Source: Anaerolineaceae bacterium (GTDB lineage Bacteria > Chloroflexota > Anaerolineae > Anaerolineales > Anaerolineaceae). Taken from it: a DNA stretch of 64,000 bases. Under the pieces are notes generated by a model. That model worked only from the letters and a program-made list of their open reading frames with translations, ran no database searches and was not told where the DNA came from. The position numbers and the translations under genes are program-made. This document shows positions 40,635 through 49,162 of the stretch, in pieces; position 1 is the first letter of the stretch, and each line of letters starts with the position of its first letter. The stretch is from NCBI GenBank assembly GCA_029975475.1, contig JARKPB010000015.1, positions 44,989-108,988 of the forward strand, read 5' to 3'.

Positions 40635-41666
40635 ATGACCAAATCGTCTGCCCGCCCGTTTGTTCTTGTCAGCCTGCTGCTTCTGGCAGCGGCCCTGTTG
40701 AGCATCGCGGTGGGCAGCGTCCTTATCCCCCTCTCCACCCTGGGCGAGCTGTTCCGGTCGGCCTTGAACGGCCTGCCGGGCGGCTCTGCCCAGGTAGATC
40801 CGTATCTGACCATCCTGCTGCGCCTGCGCCTGCCGCGCACGGTCTTAATGATCTTGATCGGGGCGGCGCTGGGCGGGTCCGGGGCGGCTTATCAGGGGTT
40901 GTTCCGAAATCCGCTGGCTGACCCTTACCTGATCGGCGTGGCTTCAGGAGCCGGTCTGGGGGCGGTGCTGGCCATGTCGTTCCGCTGGCCTTATTCGCTG
41001 CTGAGTCTGCTGGCCGTGCCGCTCGCCGCGCTCCTGGCAGCGCTGCTGACCGTCTGGCTGGTGTACCTGCTCGGGCGGGTCGGGCGGACTCTGCCGACCA
41101 CCAATTTGATCCTCGCCGGCGTGGCGGTCAGTTCCTTTGCCACCGCTTTAACATCCTTTCTGATGATCAACGCCACCGGTGAACTGCGCCGCGCGATTGT
41201 CTGGCTGCTGGGCGGTTCGACCCTCTCTGGCTGGCAGCCCGTCCTAGCCGCGCTGCCTTTCATTACCGTAGGCCTTGGGACGCTGTTATTTATGGGCCAC
41301 GCGCTGAATGTGCTTCAGCTGGGGGATGAACAGGCCCAGCAGCTTGGCTTACCGGTTCAGCGCGTGCGCCGGCTGGTGGTGGTGGCCGCTTCTATGGCAA
41401 CCGCCGCGGCGGTGGCTTTCGCGGGGATTATCGGTTTTGTCGGCCTGATGGTTCCGCATATCATCCGGCTGGTGTGGGGCGGAGATTACCGCCGTTTGCT
41501 GCCGCTTTCCATCCTGGGCGGTTCGACTTTTCTGCTGCTGGCGGATGTGGTCGCGCGGGTGGTGATGGCGCCGCAGGAACTGCCGGTCGGGGTGATCACA
41601 GCCATGGCTGGCGCGCCGTTCTTTTTATGGCTGCTTCGCCGCGCGCGGCAGCAAAACTACTGGTGA
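40635..41666 (+). CDS. btuC: Cobalamin ABC transporter permease
   Basis: A 343-residue FecCD-type permease with about ten membrane segments. LRLPRTVLMILIGAALGGSGAAYQGLFRNPLADPYLIGVASGAG is broken here only for length: the RLPR, GAAYQ and NPLADPYLIG parts are signatures. GFVGLMVPHIIRLVWGGDYRRLLPLS is the loop that contacts the ATPase. It starts 3 bp after btuF. Confidence 0.93.
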   Translation: MTKSSARPFVLVSLLLLAAALLSIAVGSVLIPLSTLGELFRSALNGLPGGSAQVDPYLTILLRLRLPRTVLMILIGAALGGSGAAYQGLFRNPLADPYLIGVASGAGLGAVLAMSFRWPYSLLSLLAVPLAALLAALLTVWLVYLLGRVGRTLPTTNLILAGVAVSSFATALTSFLMINATGELRRAIVWLLGGSTLSGWQPVLAALPFITVGLGTLLFMGHALNVLQLGDEQAQQLGLPVQRVRRLVVVAASMATAAAVAFAGIIGFVGLMVPHIIRLVWGGDYRRLLPLSILGGSTFLLLADVVARVVMAPQELPVGVITAMAGAPFFLWLLRRARQQNYW

Positions 41667-41670
41667 AGCC

Positions 41671-42471
41671 GTGTTAAGTGTCAGGAACCTTCAAGCGGGC
41701 TATGACGAACGGCTGGTGATCAAAGGCGTGTCCTTTGACCTGCCGGAAGGCTGCATTCTGGCGCTGATTGGCCCGAATGGTTCGGGGAAATCCACGCTGA
41801 TTCGCTGTTTAAGCGGTGTGCTTCCGCCTGTATCCGGAGATATTTTATTCAAAGGCAAGACTATCCTGAAAGCCTCTTCCGCCGAACGGGCGAGGTGGAT
41901 GGCGGTGGTTCCGCAGGCGCGCAATCTGCCGCCGGCTTTTACCGGGTGGGAAATGGTCAGTCTGGGGCGCACGCCTTACCTGAACTGGTTGGGCCAGCTG
42001 TCTGAAAAGGATGAGTCTCTGGTACAAAAGGCGCTCGAACTGACCAGCACGCTCGATCTGGCTGAAAGGAGAATCGGCGAGTTATCCGGCGGTGAACAGC
42101 AGCGCCTGCTGCTGGCGCGCGCGCTGGCTCAGGCTGCACCGATTTTACTGCTGGATGAACCCACCACGCACCTGGATTTGCAACATCAGCTTTCGATGCT
42201 GGAGCGCCTCCGCGGCCTGGCTCACCCGGTCAACGGTGAAAACGGTCTGCCCTGGCGGCGGCTTTCAGCGCTGGTGGTGCTGCACGATTTGAATCTGGCG
42301 GCGCGCTTCGCCGATCAGGTTGGGCTGCTGGTCAACGGCGAGCTGCGCGCGCTGGGCAGCCCGCAGGATGTTCTAACCGAACCGCTGTTGAGCGCGGTTT
42401 ACCAGGTACCCATAGAGGTGATGAACTTGCCCGGATCCGGACGCCCGGTGATCCTGCCGCGCGCGCATTAA
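41671..42471 (+). CDS. btuD: Cobalamin ABC transporter ATPase
   Basis: A 266-residue ATPase with Walker A GPNGSGKST (about residue 34), Q-loop VVPQARNLP, signature LSGGEQQRLLLARAL, Walker B ILLLDEPTTHLDL and switch histidine VVLHDLNLA. It belongs to the FecE/BtuD group. The start is GTG 41671, 4 bp after btuC. Confidence 0.94.
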   Translation: MLSVRNLQAGYDERLVIKGVSFDLPEGCILALIGPNGSGKSTLIRCLSGVLPPVSGDILFKGKTILKASSAERARWMAVVPQARNLPPAFTGWEMVSLGRTPYLNWLGQLSEKDESLVQKALELTSTLDLAERRIGELSGGEQQRLLLARALAQAAPILLLDEPTTHLDLQHQLSMLERLRGLAHPVNGENGLPWRRLSALVVLHDLNLAARFADQVGLLVNGELRALGSPQDVLTEPLLSAVYQVPIEVMNLPGSGRPVILPRAH

Positions 42472-42476
42472 ATCGC

Positions 42477-42505
42477 TTGCCAGCCCTGTCCCCCGCCGGT
42501 ACAAT
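42477..42505 (+). promoter_or_regulatory. Promoter of the MoaD-like gene (leaderless)
   Basis: TTGCCA (42477-42482), 17 bp, TACAAT (42500-42505). The ATG at 42512 begins 6 nt after the -10, so transcription should start at or next to the start codon. No Shine-Dalgarno is visible. Confidence 0.6.
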
Positions 42506-42511
42506 GGATGC

Positions 42512-42790
42512 ATGCAGGTGAATTTGTTCGCCACCTTCCGGTTAATCGCCGGACAGAAAAGCCATCAGCTTGATCTTCCGCCCGGAACGACCATTCGCCA
42601 GGCGCTGGATGCGCTTCTGCAGCAGCTGCCTGCTTTGCGGCCTCACTGGCTGGATGATCAGGGCGAGCTGTATGCCCATGTTCATGTTCTCTATAATCGA
42701 AAAGATGTAAACACCCTTCCGGACCGCCTGGAGACGGTGGTAGAGGAAAATGCCGTGCTGGATATCATCCCACCGGTGGCGGGCGGGTAA
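42512..42790 (+). CDS. MoaD/ThiS-like ubiquitin-fold sulfur carrier
   Basis: A 92-residue beta-grasp protein ending in the thiocarboxylate-forming Gly-Gly (PPVAGG). VNLFATFRLIAGQKSHQLDLPPG and IIPPVAGG match MoaD/archaeal-type SAMPs. There is an insertion around ALRPHWLDDQGELYAHV typical of the MoaD-like group beside oxidoreductases. No E1-like or MoaE gene is in the window, so its pathway (molybdopterin, thiamin, or other sulfur transfer) is open. Confidence 0.88.
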   Translation: MQVNLFATFRLIAGQKSHQLDLPPGTTIRQALDALLQQLPALRPHWLDDQGELYAHVHVLYNRKDVNTLPDRLETVVEENAVLDIIPPVAGG

Positions 42791-42805
42791 GGCGAAGCGG
42801 CGCGA

Positions 42806-43345
42806 ATGGACGGAGTGGTCAGCCTTCTGCCGCAGCCGTTTTATGACCAGGTATACCTGCTGTGGGATCAACTGGAGCGGGATTTTGGCCTGCGCGGAAT
42901 CAAAGTGACTCCGTACCCTCATTTTTCCTGGCAGATTGCGGATTGTTATGATTCACCGCGTTTGAAAGCCGTTTTAGAAGCGCTGGCAGCGCGCACCCGG
43001 CCCTTCAAGGTCGAGACCGCCGGCCTGGGTCTGTTCACCGGCGGCGCTCCGGTTTTATACATCCCGCTGATCGTTTCGAGCCAGCTGACAGATTTTCACC
43101 GCCTGGTCTGGCAGACTGTGGACGGGCTGGGAACGGGTATCAGCCCTTATTACGCTCCCGACCACTGGATCCCGCATATCAGTCTCGCCAATGAGGACCT
43201 GACTCCTGATCTGGTCGGCCCGGTGACGAGGGCGCTGGTCCCGCAGAAATTTGACTGGGAATTCGAGGTGAACAACTTTTCGTTTATCTACGCGCCGTGT
43301 GATTCAACGGGAGAGCTGATGATAACGATACCGTTTACCGGCTAG
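42806..43345 (+). CDS. 2H phosphoesterase (2'-5' RNA ligase-like)
   Basis: A 179-residue protein with two HxS/T motifs, PHFSWQ (about residue 38) and PHISLA (about residue 130), which form the active site of the 2H phosphoesterase superfamily. These act on 2',3'-cyclic or 2'-5' nucleotide bonds. It lies 15 bp after the MoaD-like gene and is probably cotranscribed. Its end overlaps the convergent membrane gene by 11 bp. Confidence 0.85.
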   Translation: MDGVVSLLPQPFYDQVYLLWDQLERDFGLRGIKVTPYPHFSWQIADCYDSPRLKAVLEALAARTRPFKVETAGLGLFTGGAPVLYIPLIVSSQLTDFHRLVWQTVDGLGTGISPYYAPDHWIPHISLANEDLTPDLVGPVTRALVPQKFDWEFEVNNFSFIYAPCDSTGELMITIPFTG

Positions 43346-44816
43346 GTATTGATTTTCGCCGCCGGATTCGACAGCGCAGCATCGCGCCAAGCGCATACAG
43401 CCAGGGGAGGCTTTGCATACCCAGCCATAAGTACAACTCGCGCCAGAAACGGGCCAGTTTGGGCTGATGCGCCAGCACCAGCGGGCGGATAAAAAACGGT
43501 TTGAGCAGCACAGAAAAGCTGTAGAGCAATGCCGTTCCCCAGATCGCGCCGACTGGCAGCAGTACCGCCAGACTCAGCGGCCAGAGCGCGTACCAGACGT
43601 GCGACCAGCTGTTCGCCACCAGGTTGTAAAAAAGCAGCACCAGGGTTCCCGAAGCAGCGAAACTGGTCCAGGCGCGGTCTTTCCAGGCGCGCCAGCCCAT
43701 CGCCAGGGCGAAAAGGGCGGTCAGGGACGCGAAGACGCGCGTCAGCAGCGCGGACAGCGGCTGGTTGGCCGCTCCGCCGGTGACCGCGAAGTAGATGACG
43801 CTGGGCAAAGAGGAGGTGTACATGGCGGCGCGCTGTATCACGGTCAGTGTTTCCAGACCCTGCCAGTACGGGGCGAAAGAGACGGCGGCCAGCAGCAGGC
43901 TGCCAGCCGCAGCGGCAAGGATAAACCGCAGCCGGGCTCTTAAATCTGGCAGGTCGCGCAGCGCGATTAACCCGGCAGCCGGGTAAAGCAGCACCGGCAC
44001 ATATTTGCTTAAAGCCCCAGCGGTAATCGCCACAATGCCCAGCGCGAACCAGCCCCGCGAGATCGCCCAGGCTGCCAGCAGCAGGAAGAAGACCATCAGG
44101 ATGTCGTTGTGGCCGTTGCCGAAAGTTTCATACAGCAGCATTGGGTTCCAGGCGAAGAGCAGCGTCCCGGCCAGGGCGCGCTCGGGCGCCTGCCGGCGCA
44201 GGATCGCGGCGATCAACCCCAGGCTGGCGAGATAAAAAATTCCGTTCAGGGATTTGAAGGCGATGATGTTGGCGAAAAAGCCGTCGCCGGCTAATCGGGC
44301 GGCCAGGGCAGAGAAAATCTCCCACAGCGGGCCGTAAGGCGCAGGGCTGTTTTTCCAGTAGGCATAACTGAAGAAAGGGTCCTGGGGAAAATTCTTGAAG
44401 ACGGTGAAATACGGGTTGGCGCCGTATTCGGTGCTGATGCGGGCGTGGATAATGTAGTCAAAGATATCCGCCGCGCCGTATGGAAACATGAATACCAGCA
44501 GCAGGGCGACCGCAGCCCCGAAACCCAGCACAGCCCACCAACCGTCCCGTCCGGCCGGCTGACTGGCTGCCCACCAGCCCAGGAAGTACAGGCCGGCCAG
44601 CAGCGCAAAGACCGCCAGCAGTTCAGCCTTGCCGTAGACGCCTTCGCTGACAAGATTAAGAAAATCGAGCAGGGGACGGTCGACCAGTTTCCAGATATTA
44701 ACCGGGAAAACGACAAAATAATAATAAACCAGCAGGTTTGCCAGCCCTGAGACCGCCAGAACAGCGGCCGCATTTTTTTTCAGGAAGGCAATTGCCTGCT
44801 GGATAAAAGCGCGCAT
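43335..44816 (-). CDS. Polytopic membrane glycosyltransferase (mannosyltransferase-like, GT-C)
   Basis: A 493-residue protein with about 12 hydrophobic segments. The first external loop carries DIFDYIIHARISTEYGANPYF, with the acidic residue after a membrane helix that defines GT-C enzymes, and YGPLWEIFSALAARL follows. This matches the DUF2029/polyprenyl-phosphate mannosyltransferase group used in surface glycolipid or polymer synthesis. Donor and acceptor are unknown. It stands alone on the minus strand. Confidence 0.8.
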   Translation of the reverse strand: MRAFIQQAIAFLKKNAAAVLAVSGLANLLVYYYFVVFPVNIWKLVDRPLLDFLNLVSEGVYGKAELLAVFALLAGLYFLGWWAASQPAGRDGWWAVLGFGAAVALLLVFMFPYGAADIFDYIIHARISTEYGANPYFTVFKNFPQDPFFSYAYWKNSPAPYGPLWEIFSALAARLAGDGFFANIIAFKSLNGIFYLASLGLIAAILRRQAPERALAGTLLFAWNPMLLYETFGNGHNDILMVFFLLLAAWAISRGWFALGIVAITAGALSKYVPVLLYPAAGLIALRDLPDLRARLRFILAAAAGSLLLAAVSFAPYWQGLETLTVIQRAAMYTSSLPSVIYFAVTGGAANQPLSALLTRVFASLTALFALAMGWRAWKDRAWTSFAASGTLVLLFYNLVANSWSHVWYALWPLSLAVLLPVGAIWGTALLYSFSVLLKPFFIRPLVLAHQPKLARFWRELYLWLGMQSLPWLYALGAMLRCRIRRRKSIPSR

Positions 44817-44828
44817 AATCTATGCGGC

Positions 44829-45227
44829 TTATTTTACCACTTTCGTATAAATATTAAACTTGGGCGGGTTGTCCATGCTGCGTTTGACCAGACATTGATC
44901 AGCTGACCGCACCAGCGCGGGGTAATACTTTTCCGGGAAGGTTGGCGGCACCTGAATTTCGAGTTCGACGTTGGCGAGCAGCCCGGTCATGGGGTCTTTA
45001 TCCGCGCGCTGGATGATGCGGATGCCATCCGTGGGCAGCCCGCGCTGAGAGCAGAAGCCCAGCACAAAGATTCCGGCGCAGGTGCCAAGGGAGGCCAGGA
45101 ACAACGCGAACGGTGTCGGCGCCGCGCCGGCTCCGCCGCCCAGCGGCGGCTGGTCGGTCATCACGGTGTACGGGCCAAAGTGCGCGTCCACCCGCGCGCC
45201 CCCGGGAAAATCAATTAACATTTCCAT
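44829..45227 (-). CDS. OsmC-family peroxiredoxin-like protein
   Basis: A 132-residue OsmC/Ohr-fold protein. The two catalytic cysteines appear as SLGTCAGIFVLGF (about residue 50) and SADQCLVKRSM (about 111). OsmC proteins reduce organic hydroperoxides. PTPFALFLASLGTCAG is a normal family segment. It is 12 bp from the membrane glycosyltransferase on the same strand. Confidence 0.88.
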   Translation of the reverse strand: MEMLIDFPGGARVDAHFGPYTVMTDQPPLGGGAGAAPTPFALFLASLGTCAGIFVLGFCSQRGLPTDGIRIIQRADKDPMTGLLANVELEIQVPPTFPEKYYPALVRSADQCLVKRSMDNPPKFNIYTKVVK

Positions 45228-45292
45228 GCTATTTTCTCCTGATGGTGTTTTGCAAATTCACTAATAGGTGAGATGCCGGTTTGTGAGAAAAG

Positions 45293-46561
45293 TTACAACT
45301 TCACCGCTGCATCCCGCCTGTCCGGCCAGAAGAAACGCCAGTAAAGATATATGGAGAGCAAATAAAGGAATATGGTGCCCAAAAATGGCGGAGAAAAGCC
45401 GTAGCGTTCCTGCAGCCATCCGCTTAAAGTCGGGCTGAACGCCCAGCCAAAATTGCCCGCCATACTGACCAGGCTGGCCACGGTCGCGCGGGCGGATTGG
45501 TCAACTTTTTCCATCACAAAAGTCTGGTACACCGGCCCGGAAAGGTTCATTAAAGCCGCGCGGATGTAATAAGCGCCGGCGCTTACCCAGAACCAGGGGG
45601 CGAAACCCAGCAGAATAAGGAACGGGATTGAAAGCAGCTGGGTAACCACCACCAGCTGAATTTTTCCGTAGCGTTCTGCCAGCGGCGGCGCGATCATCAA
45701 CCCCACACCCATTGCCAGGGAGGACCAGGCGAACATCGCGCCGATGGTGGCATCCGATTGGCGGTGAACTTCGCGGAAGAAGATGTTCATAAAGGGGATG
45801 ATCAGACCAGCGCCCAGCGAAGTCATCAACATGGGCGCGATCAGGCGCGAGAGCTGCCCGGCGTGCTGTCCGACGTAGGCGAAGGGGGCGAAAGCAGCCC
45901 GTTCCGCGCGCGGAAGACGCGGCGCGCGCATAAACAGCAGGGGAAGCACAGCCAGGGCTGCCCCGGCGCCGATCACCGCCAGCGAGGCGGCGTAAGCCGA
46001 ACTGCTGGTGGCGGGGAGGCCCTGCAGGTTGCCCATCCAGGTGGGCAGAGAGCCGCCGATCCAGTTGCCGGCGAAGGCGGAAAGGGTGGAAAGACCCGAA
46101 GAGTAGCTGAACAGATAGGTGCGCTCGCGGTCGCTGCTGTTTTCCATCAGAAAAGGACCCATGGTCACCCCGGCCAAGCTTTGCGCCAGGCCCAGCAGGA
46201 TGTTCATGGAGATCAGCACAGCCCGTTCGGGCCAGATGACCATGGCGAAGACCGCCAGGAAGGTTAACGTCCCGCCGGTGACAAGCGAGGTTTTACGTCC
46301 CAGCCGATCGGCGAGATAACCCATTGGCAGGGCGACAATCAGGGCGGTCAGGCTGCTGGCGGTGACCAGGTTGCCGACAAATTCGCGGTTGTAACCGAAG
46401 GAGAGGACATAAAAGTTGAGCAGAAAACGGAAAACGCCCATACTCGCGCCGGTAATCACGGCGTTGACCAGATACAGGCGGGCGTTGATGCTAAAGGCGC
46501 GTAAATGCGCCAGGTAATTCAGCGCTCCGCGGGCGGAGCGCTGCAGCAGGGTTTGGATCAT
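45293..46561 (-). CDS. Major facilitator superfamily transporter
   Basis: A 422-residue transporter with 12 predicted membrane segments in two halves. The loop between helices 2 and 3 reads GYLADRLGRKTSLVTGG, the classical MFS motif A. The substrate is unknown; the two halves have a drug/sugar-efflux-like appearance. ATG 46561 was chosen because residues upstream of it are polar and not membrane-like; ATG 46651 would add 30 residues. Confidence 0.85.
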   Translation of the reverse strand: MIQTLLQRSARGALNYLAHLRAFSINARLYLVNAVITGASMGVFRFLLNFYVLSFGYNREFVGNLVTASSLTALIVALPMGYLADRLGRKTSLVTGGTLTFLAVFAMVIWPERAVLISMNILLGLAQSLAGVTMGPFLMENSSDRERTYLFSYSSGLSTLSAFAGNWIGGSLPTWMGNLQGLPATSSSAYAASLAVIGAGAALAVLPLLFMRAPRLPRAERAAFAPFAYVGQHAGQLSRLIAPMLMTSLGAGLIIPFMNIFFREVHRQSDATIGAMFAWSSLAMGVGLMIAPPLAERYGKIQLVVVTQLLSIPFLILLGFAPWFWVSAGAYYIRAALMNLSGPVYQTFVMEKVDQSARATVASLVSMAGNFGWAFSPTLSGWLQERYGFSPPFLGTIFLYLLSIYLYWRFFWPDRRDAAVKL

Positions 46562-46729
46562 AAGGGCGGGTTCATGATACAGGATGCCCGGGGAAAGGTC
46601 AAGGAAGTCGCCCGCGCAAAGCGCGTCATCCCTTTCTCTGGCCGCTGTCATATTTGACAGGATAATTGTCCATCATTTGCGGAAGTATGCCACTATAAGA
46701 TAAAAGCACTCATAATTAATATATTCACA

Positions 46730-47197
46730 ATGTACAGGCAGGAACTGGCCCGCTTACAGATCTTTCAAGGATTAAGCCCCTCCGAATTGGATCTGGTTGA
46801 TTCCATCACGGAGCATATTCGCCTGCCGAAAGATCAGGTGATTTTTGAACAGGGACAGCGCGCCAGCCACCTTTACATTTTACAAGAAGGCCAGGTTGTG
46901 ATACGCTTTAAGCCGTACGACGGGCCGCCGCTGACCGTCGCGCGGATTGAACCGGGCGGTGTGTTCGGCTGGTCGGCCGCCCTGCACCGCGACACATACA
47001 CGTCCAGCGCGGTGGCAGAAATGGACAGCGAAGCGTTTTGTATCCCGGCAGCCAGTCTGTACTGGCTTTGCGACCAGTGCCCGGACACAGGCAACGTTGT
47101 CCTGCAGCGCCTCGCAAAAGTCGTCTCGGAGCGGCTGCGCAGCACCCACACGCCGATCCTGAATATTCTCAGGCACGGCATGGATGAATCATCCTGA
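46730..47197 (+). CDS. Stand-alone cyclic-nucleotide-binding domain protein
   Basis: A 155-residue protein with a CRP/FNR-type effector domain: FQGLSPSELDLV, VIFEQGQRASHLYILQEGQVVI and the phosphate-binding region around GGVFGWSAALHRDTYTSSA. It stops after the dimerisation helix, so there is no helix-turn-helix and it cannot act as a CRP-like activator by itself. A possible -10 (TATAAG) lies at 46693-46698. It is followed 16 bp later by the NifU-like gene. Confidence 0.85.
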   Translation: MYRQELARLQIFQGLSPSELDLVDSITEHIRLPKDQVIFEQGQRASHLYILQEGQVVIRFKPYDGPPLTVARIEPGGVFGWSAALHRDTYTSSAVAEMDSEAFCIPAASLYWLCDQCPDTGNVVLQRLAKVVSERLRSTHTPILNILRHGMDESS

Positions 47198-47213
47198 CCG
47201 TCAGGAGGTAAAA

Positions 47214-47462
47214 ATGGGCGAAATGCAAAACTTTTCACGAGAGGAACAGCTGAAAGGTCTGGTGGAGCAGCTGGACGCCTATATTGAACAATATCACGGT
47301 GGATCGGTCGAATTTGTTTCTTTTGACGGTTCGGTTTTAAAGGTAAAACTGGGAGGCGCCTGCCTGGGATGCCCGCTCTCTCCAATGACCTTGAAGGGAT
47401 GGGTGGAAGGGACAGTGCGCCAGTTTTTCCCGGAAGTTGATCATGTGGAATCGATCAATTGA
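47214..47462 (+). CDS. NifU C-terminal-like iron-sulfur carrier
   Basis: An 82-residue protein with the NifU/Nfu cluster-binding motif CLGCPLSPMTL (CxxC). Such proteins pass [4Fe-4S] clusters to target enzymes. ATG 47214 follows AGGAGG. It shares its transcript with the cyclic-nucleotide-binding protein and ends at a bidirectional terminator. Confidence 0.9.
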   Translation: MGEMQNFSREEQLKGLVEQLDAYIEQYHGGSVEFVSFDGSVLKVKLGGACLGCPLSPMTLKGWVEGTVRQFFPEVDHVESIN

Positions 47463-47470
47463 CGAAAAGA

Positions 47471-47500
47471 AAAACCGCTGGCGTCTCAGCCAGCGGTTTT
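47471..47500. terminator. Bidirectional terminator
   Basis: AAAACCGCTGGC (47471-47482), GTCTCA, GCCAGCGGTTTT (47489-47500) is a perfect 12-bp stem flanked by A and T tracts in the gap between convergent genes. Confidence 0.9.
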
Positions 47501-47502
47501 GG

Positions 47503-47898
47503 TTATTCCAGGAATACTTCGACGTGTTCACCGTCTGAATCGTCATACACATCCACAATTTTACCGATTGTGCCGCTGCGGATCGCATCGGTAAGCACGT
47601 TCATGTCCAGCCCCTCGACTTCGGGGGAAAATTTTGCCCCCATTTTCATCCCGGCCGCCAGGACGGTGACCGGCAGGCGGACATTGACGCGGGTTTTCCC
47701 CGTGTTGGTGTCCGTCACCCGCACCCGAAACCAGCGCGGGGTGCGCGACGCGCTTAAGGTCGTGCTGCCAGCGTCATCACCGGCTGATTTCGGCGCTGCT
47801 GAGTCAAGCGACTCAAACAGCCGAATGCCCTCTTCAGCCGTAATCTTTCCATCCTGGATCATCTGTAAGATGCGCAATTTTTCTTCAGAAGTAACCAT
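47503..47898 (-). CDS. SHOCT-like domain protein
   Basis: A 131-residue protein. EEKLRILQMIQDGKITAEEGIRLFESL at the N-terminus is the SHOCT/YvlB-type short helical domain. The rest has a beta-rich half with RVRVTDTNTGKTRVNVRLPVTVL. Related proteins occur with cell-envelope stress functions. No partner is visible next to it. Confidence 0.75.
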   Translation of the reverse strand: MVTSEEKLRILQMIQDGKITAEEGIRLFESLDSAAPKSAGDDAGSTTLSASRTPRWFRVRVTDTNTGKTRVNVRLPVTVLAAGMKMGAKFSPEVEGLDMNVLTDAIRSGTIGKIVDVYDDSDGEHVEVFLE

Positions 47899-48071
47899 AT
47901 CCTGCTCCGGGTCGTCAATTCTATTTTACCGCAATCCAGGATGAAAAACGCTCTCTTGTACAGCAACCTCGCTGTAACCCAGGGTTTTACAAACTGGATG
48001 GCAAATTCCCGATCCAGTGATATAAAGGAACTGTACACTGGAATAAATCCAAGATAAAGGGGTAATGGGCT

Positions 48072-48923
48072 GTGGAAGATTTAATGCGGCTGGAAAATAA
48101 AACCGTTCTGGTCACCGGAGCCACATCTGGAATTGGCGAAGTGACGGCGGTCGAGCTGACCCGACTTGGCGCGCGCGTGCTGGTCGTCGGGCGCAATCCG
48201 GAAAGAGCAGGTCGGGTGGTAAAGAAGATCGAGGACCAAGGTGGAGCGGCTGAAGTCTTGACCGCCGACCTGACCTCACAGGCTGAAATCCGGCGGATGG
48301 CGCAGGAGGTGAAGGAACGCGTTTCACAGCTGGATGTGCTGGTGAATAACGCCGGGGCATTCTTTAACCGTTTCCAGCGCACCCCCGATGGGCTGGAAAG
48401 CACCTTTGCCCTCAATCATCTCAGTTATTTTCTGTTAAGCGCACTTTTGTTACCGTTATTAAAAAAGTCGCCCTCAGCCCGGATTGTGAATGTCTCTTCC
48501 ATGGCGCACATGACTCATCATCTTGATTTCGGCGACTTACAGATGGAAAAACACTACTCAGGCTGGACCGCGTACGGCCGCTCAAAACTGTGCAATCTCT
48601 ATTTCACCTACGAACTCGCCCGCCGGCTGAAGGGCAGCAGCGTTACGGTCAACGCCCTGCATCCCGGTTTTGTGGCTACCAATTTTGGCCGCGCGGATAA
48701 CAGCCTGGTGAGCGCGGTGTTTGGTTTGCTGCAGCTGGCGGCAAAATCACCCCAGGAAGGCGCTTGCACCAGCATTTTTCTTGCCGCGTCGAAAGCTGTG
48801 GAGGGCAAGACGGGCGGATATTATGTGGATTGCCGCCCGGTGCGTTCTTCGGAAATTTCCTATGACGAAGGCATCGCCAGAAAACTCTGGTCGGTTAGCG
48901 AAAAATTAACCGGTCTGGGATAG
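48072..48923 (+). CDS. Short-chain dehydrogenase/reductase
   Basis: A 283-residue SDR of the retinol-dehydrogenase-like group. Motifs are VTGATSGIGE (nucleotide binding), NNAG, RIVNVSS (catalytic serine) and YGRSKLCN (Y-x3-K). The substrate is unknown. GTG 48072 and ATG 48084 are both possible starts; GTG is used here because of the SDR-typical MRLENKTVLV beginning soon after either. Confidence 0.88.
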   Translation: MEDLMRLENKTVLVTGATSGIGEVTAVELTRLGARVLVVGRNPERAGRVVKKIEDQGGAAEVLTADLTSQAEIRRMAQEVKERVSQLDVLVNNAGAFFNRFQRTPDGLESTFALNHLSYFLLSALLLPLLKKSPSARIVNVSSMAHMTHHLDFGDLQMEKHYSGWTAYGRSKLCNLYFTYELARRLKGSSVTVNALHPGFVATNFGRADNSLVSAVFGLLQLAAKSPQEGACTSIFLAASKAVEGKTGGYYVDCRPVRSSEISYDEGIARKLWSVSEKLTGLG

Positions 48924-48951
48924 ACAAAAGAGGAGAAAAAAGCGTGCCCCC

Positions 48952-48973
48952 AGCGTAGGGTAAGCGTAGGGTA
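48952..48973 (+). repeat. 11-bp tandem duplication
   Basis: AGCGTAGGGTA occurs twice head to tail, 29 bp after the SDR stop. It is probably a slippage duplication of no function. Confidence 0.6.
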
Positions 48974-49035
48974 ACAGTCAAGCAGTGCCCCGCGCCTTCT
49001 GGTATATTGTTTCTATAGGGCAACTTCTCTTCTTC

Positions 49036-49119
49036 TCCTCCTTAAGCAAAGAGAGCCTGGGTCGGCGTCCCAGGCTCTCGGGATTCCAGGAGGACTTGAT
49101 GAATTTTATGATACACTAG
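49036..49119 (+). promoter_or_regulatory. Structured leader with hairpin and mini-ORF before the phosphoribosyltransferase gene
   Basis: TCCTCCT (49036-49042) can pair with AGGAGGA (49088-49094), enclosing a perfect 11-bp hairpin (GAGAGCCTGGG, 49051-49061; CCCAGGCTCTC, 49069-49079). The AGGAGGA is a strong ribosome-binding site for a seven-codon ORF at 49099-49119 (ATG to TAG) that ends 43 bp before the gene start at 49163. This could be a translational or attenuation control element. No known purine riboswitch core is visible. Confidence 0.45.
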
Positions 49120-49162
49120 CGCCGTGATCGATTTCCTTTTTTTTTCAACAGGAGAAGCGCGT

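Noticed and set aside
48952..48973. Tandem 11-bp repeat as part of a CRISPR or regulatory array
   Set aside because: There are only two units without spacers, so slippage is the simplest cause.
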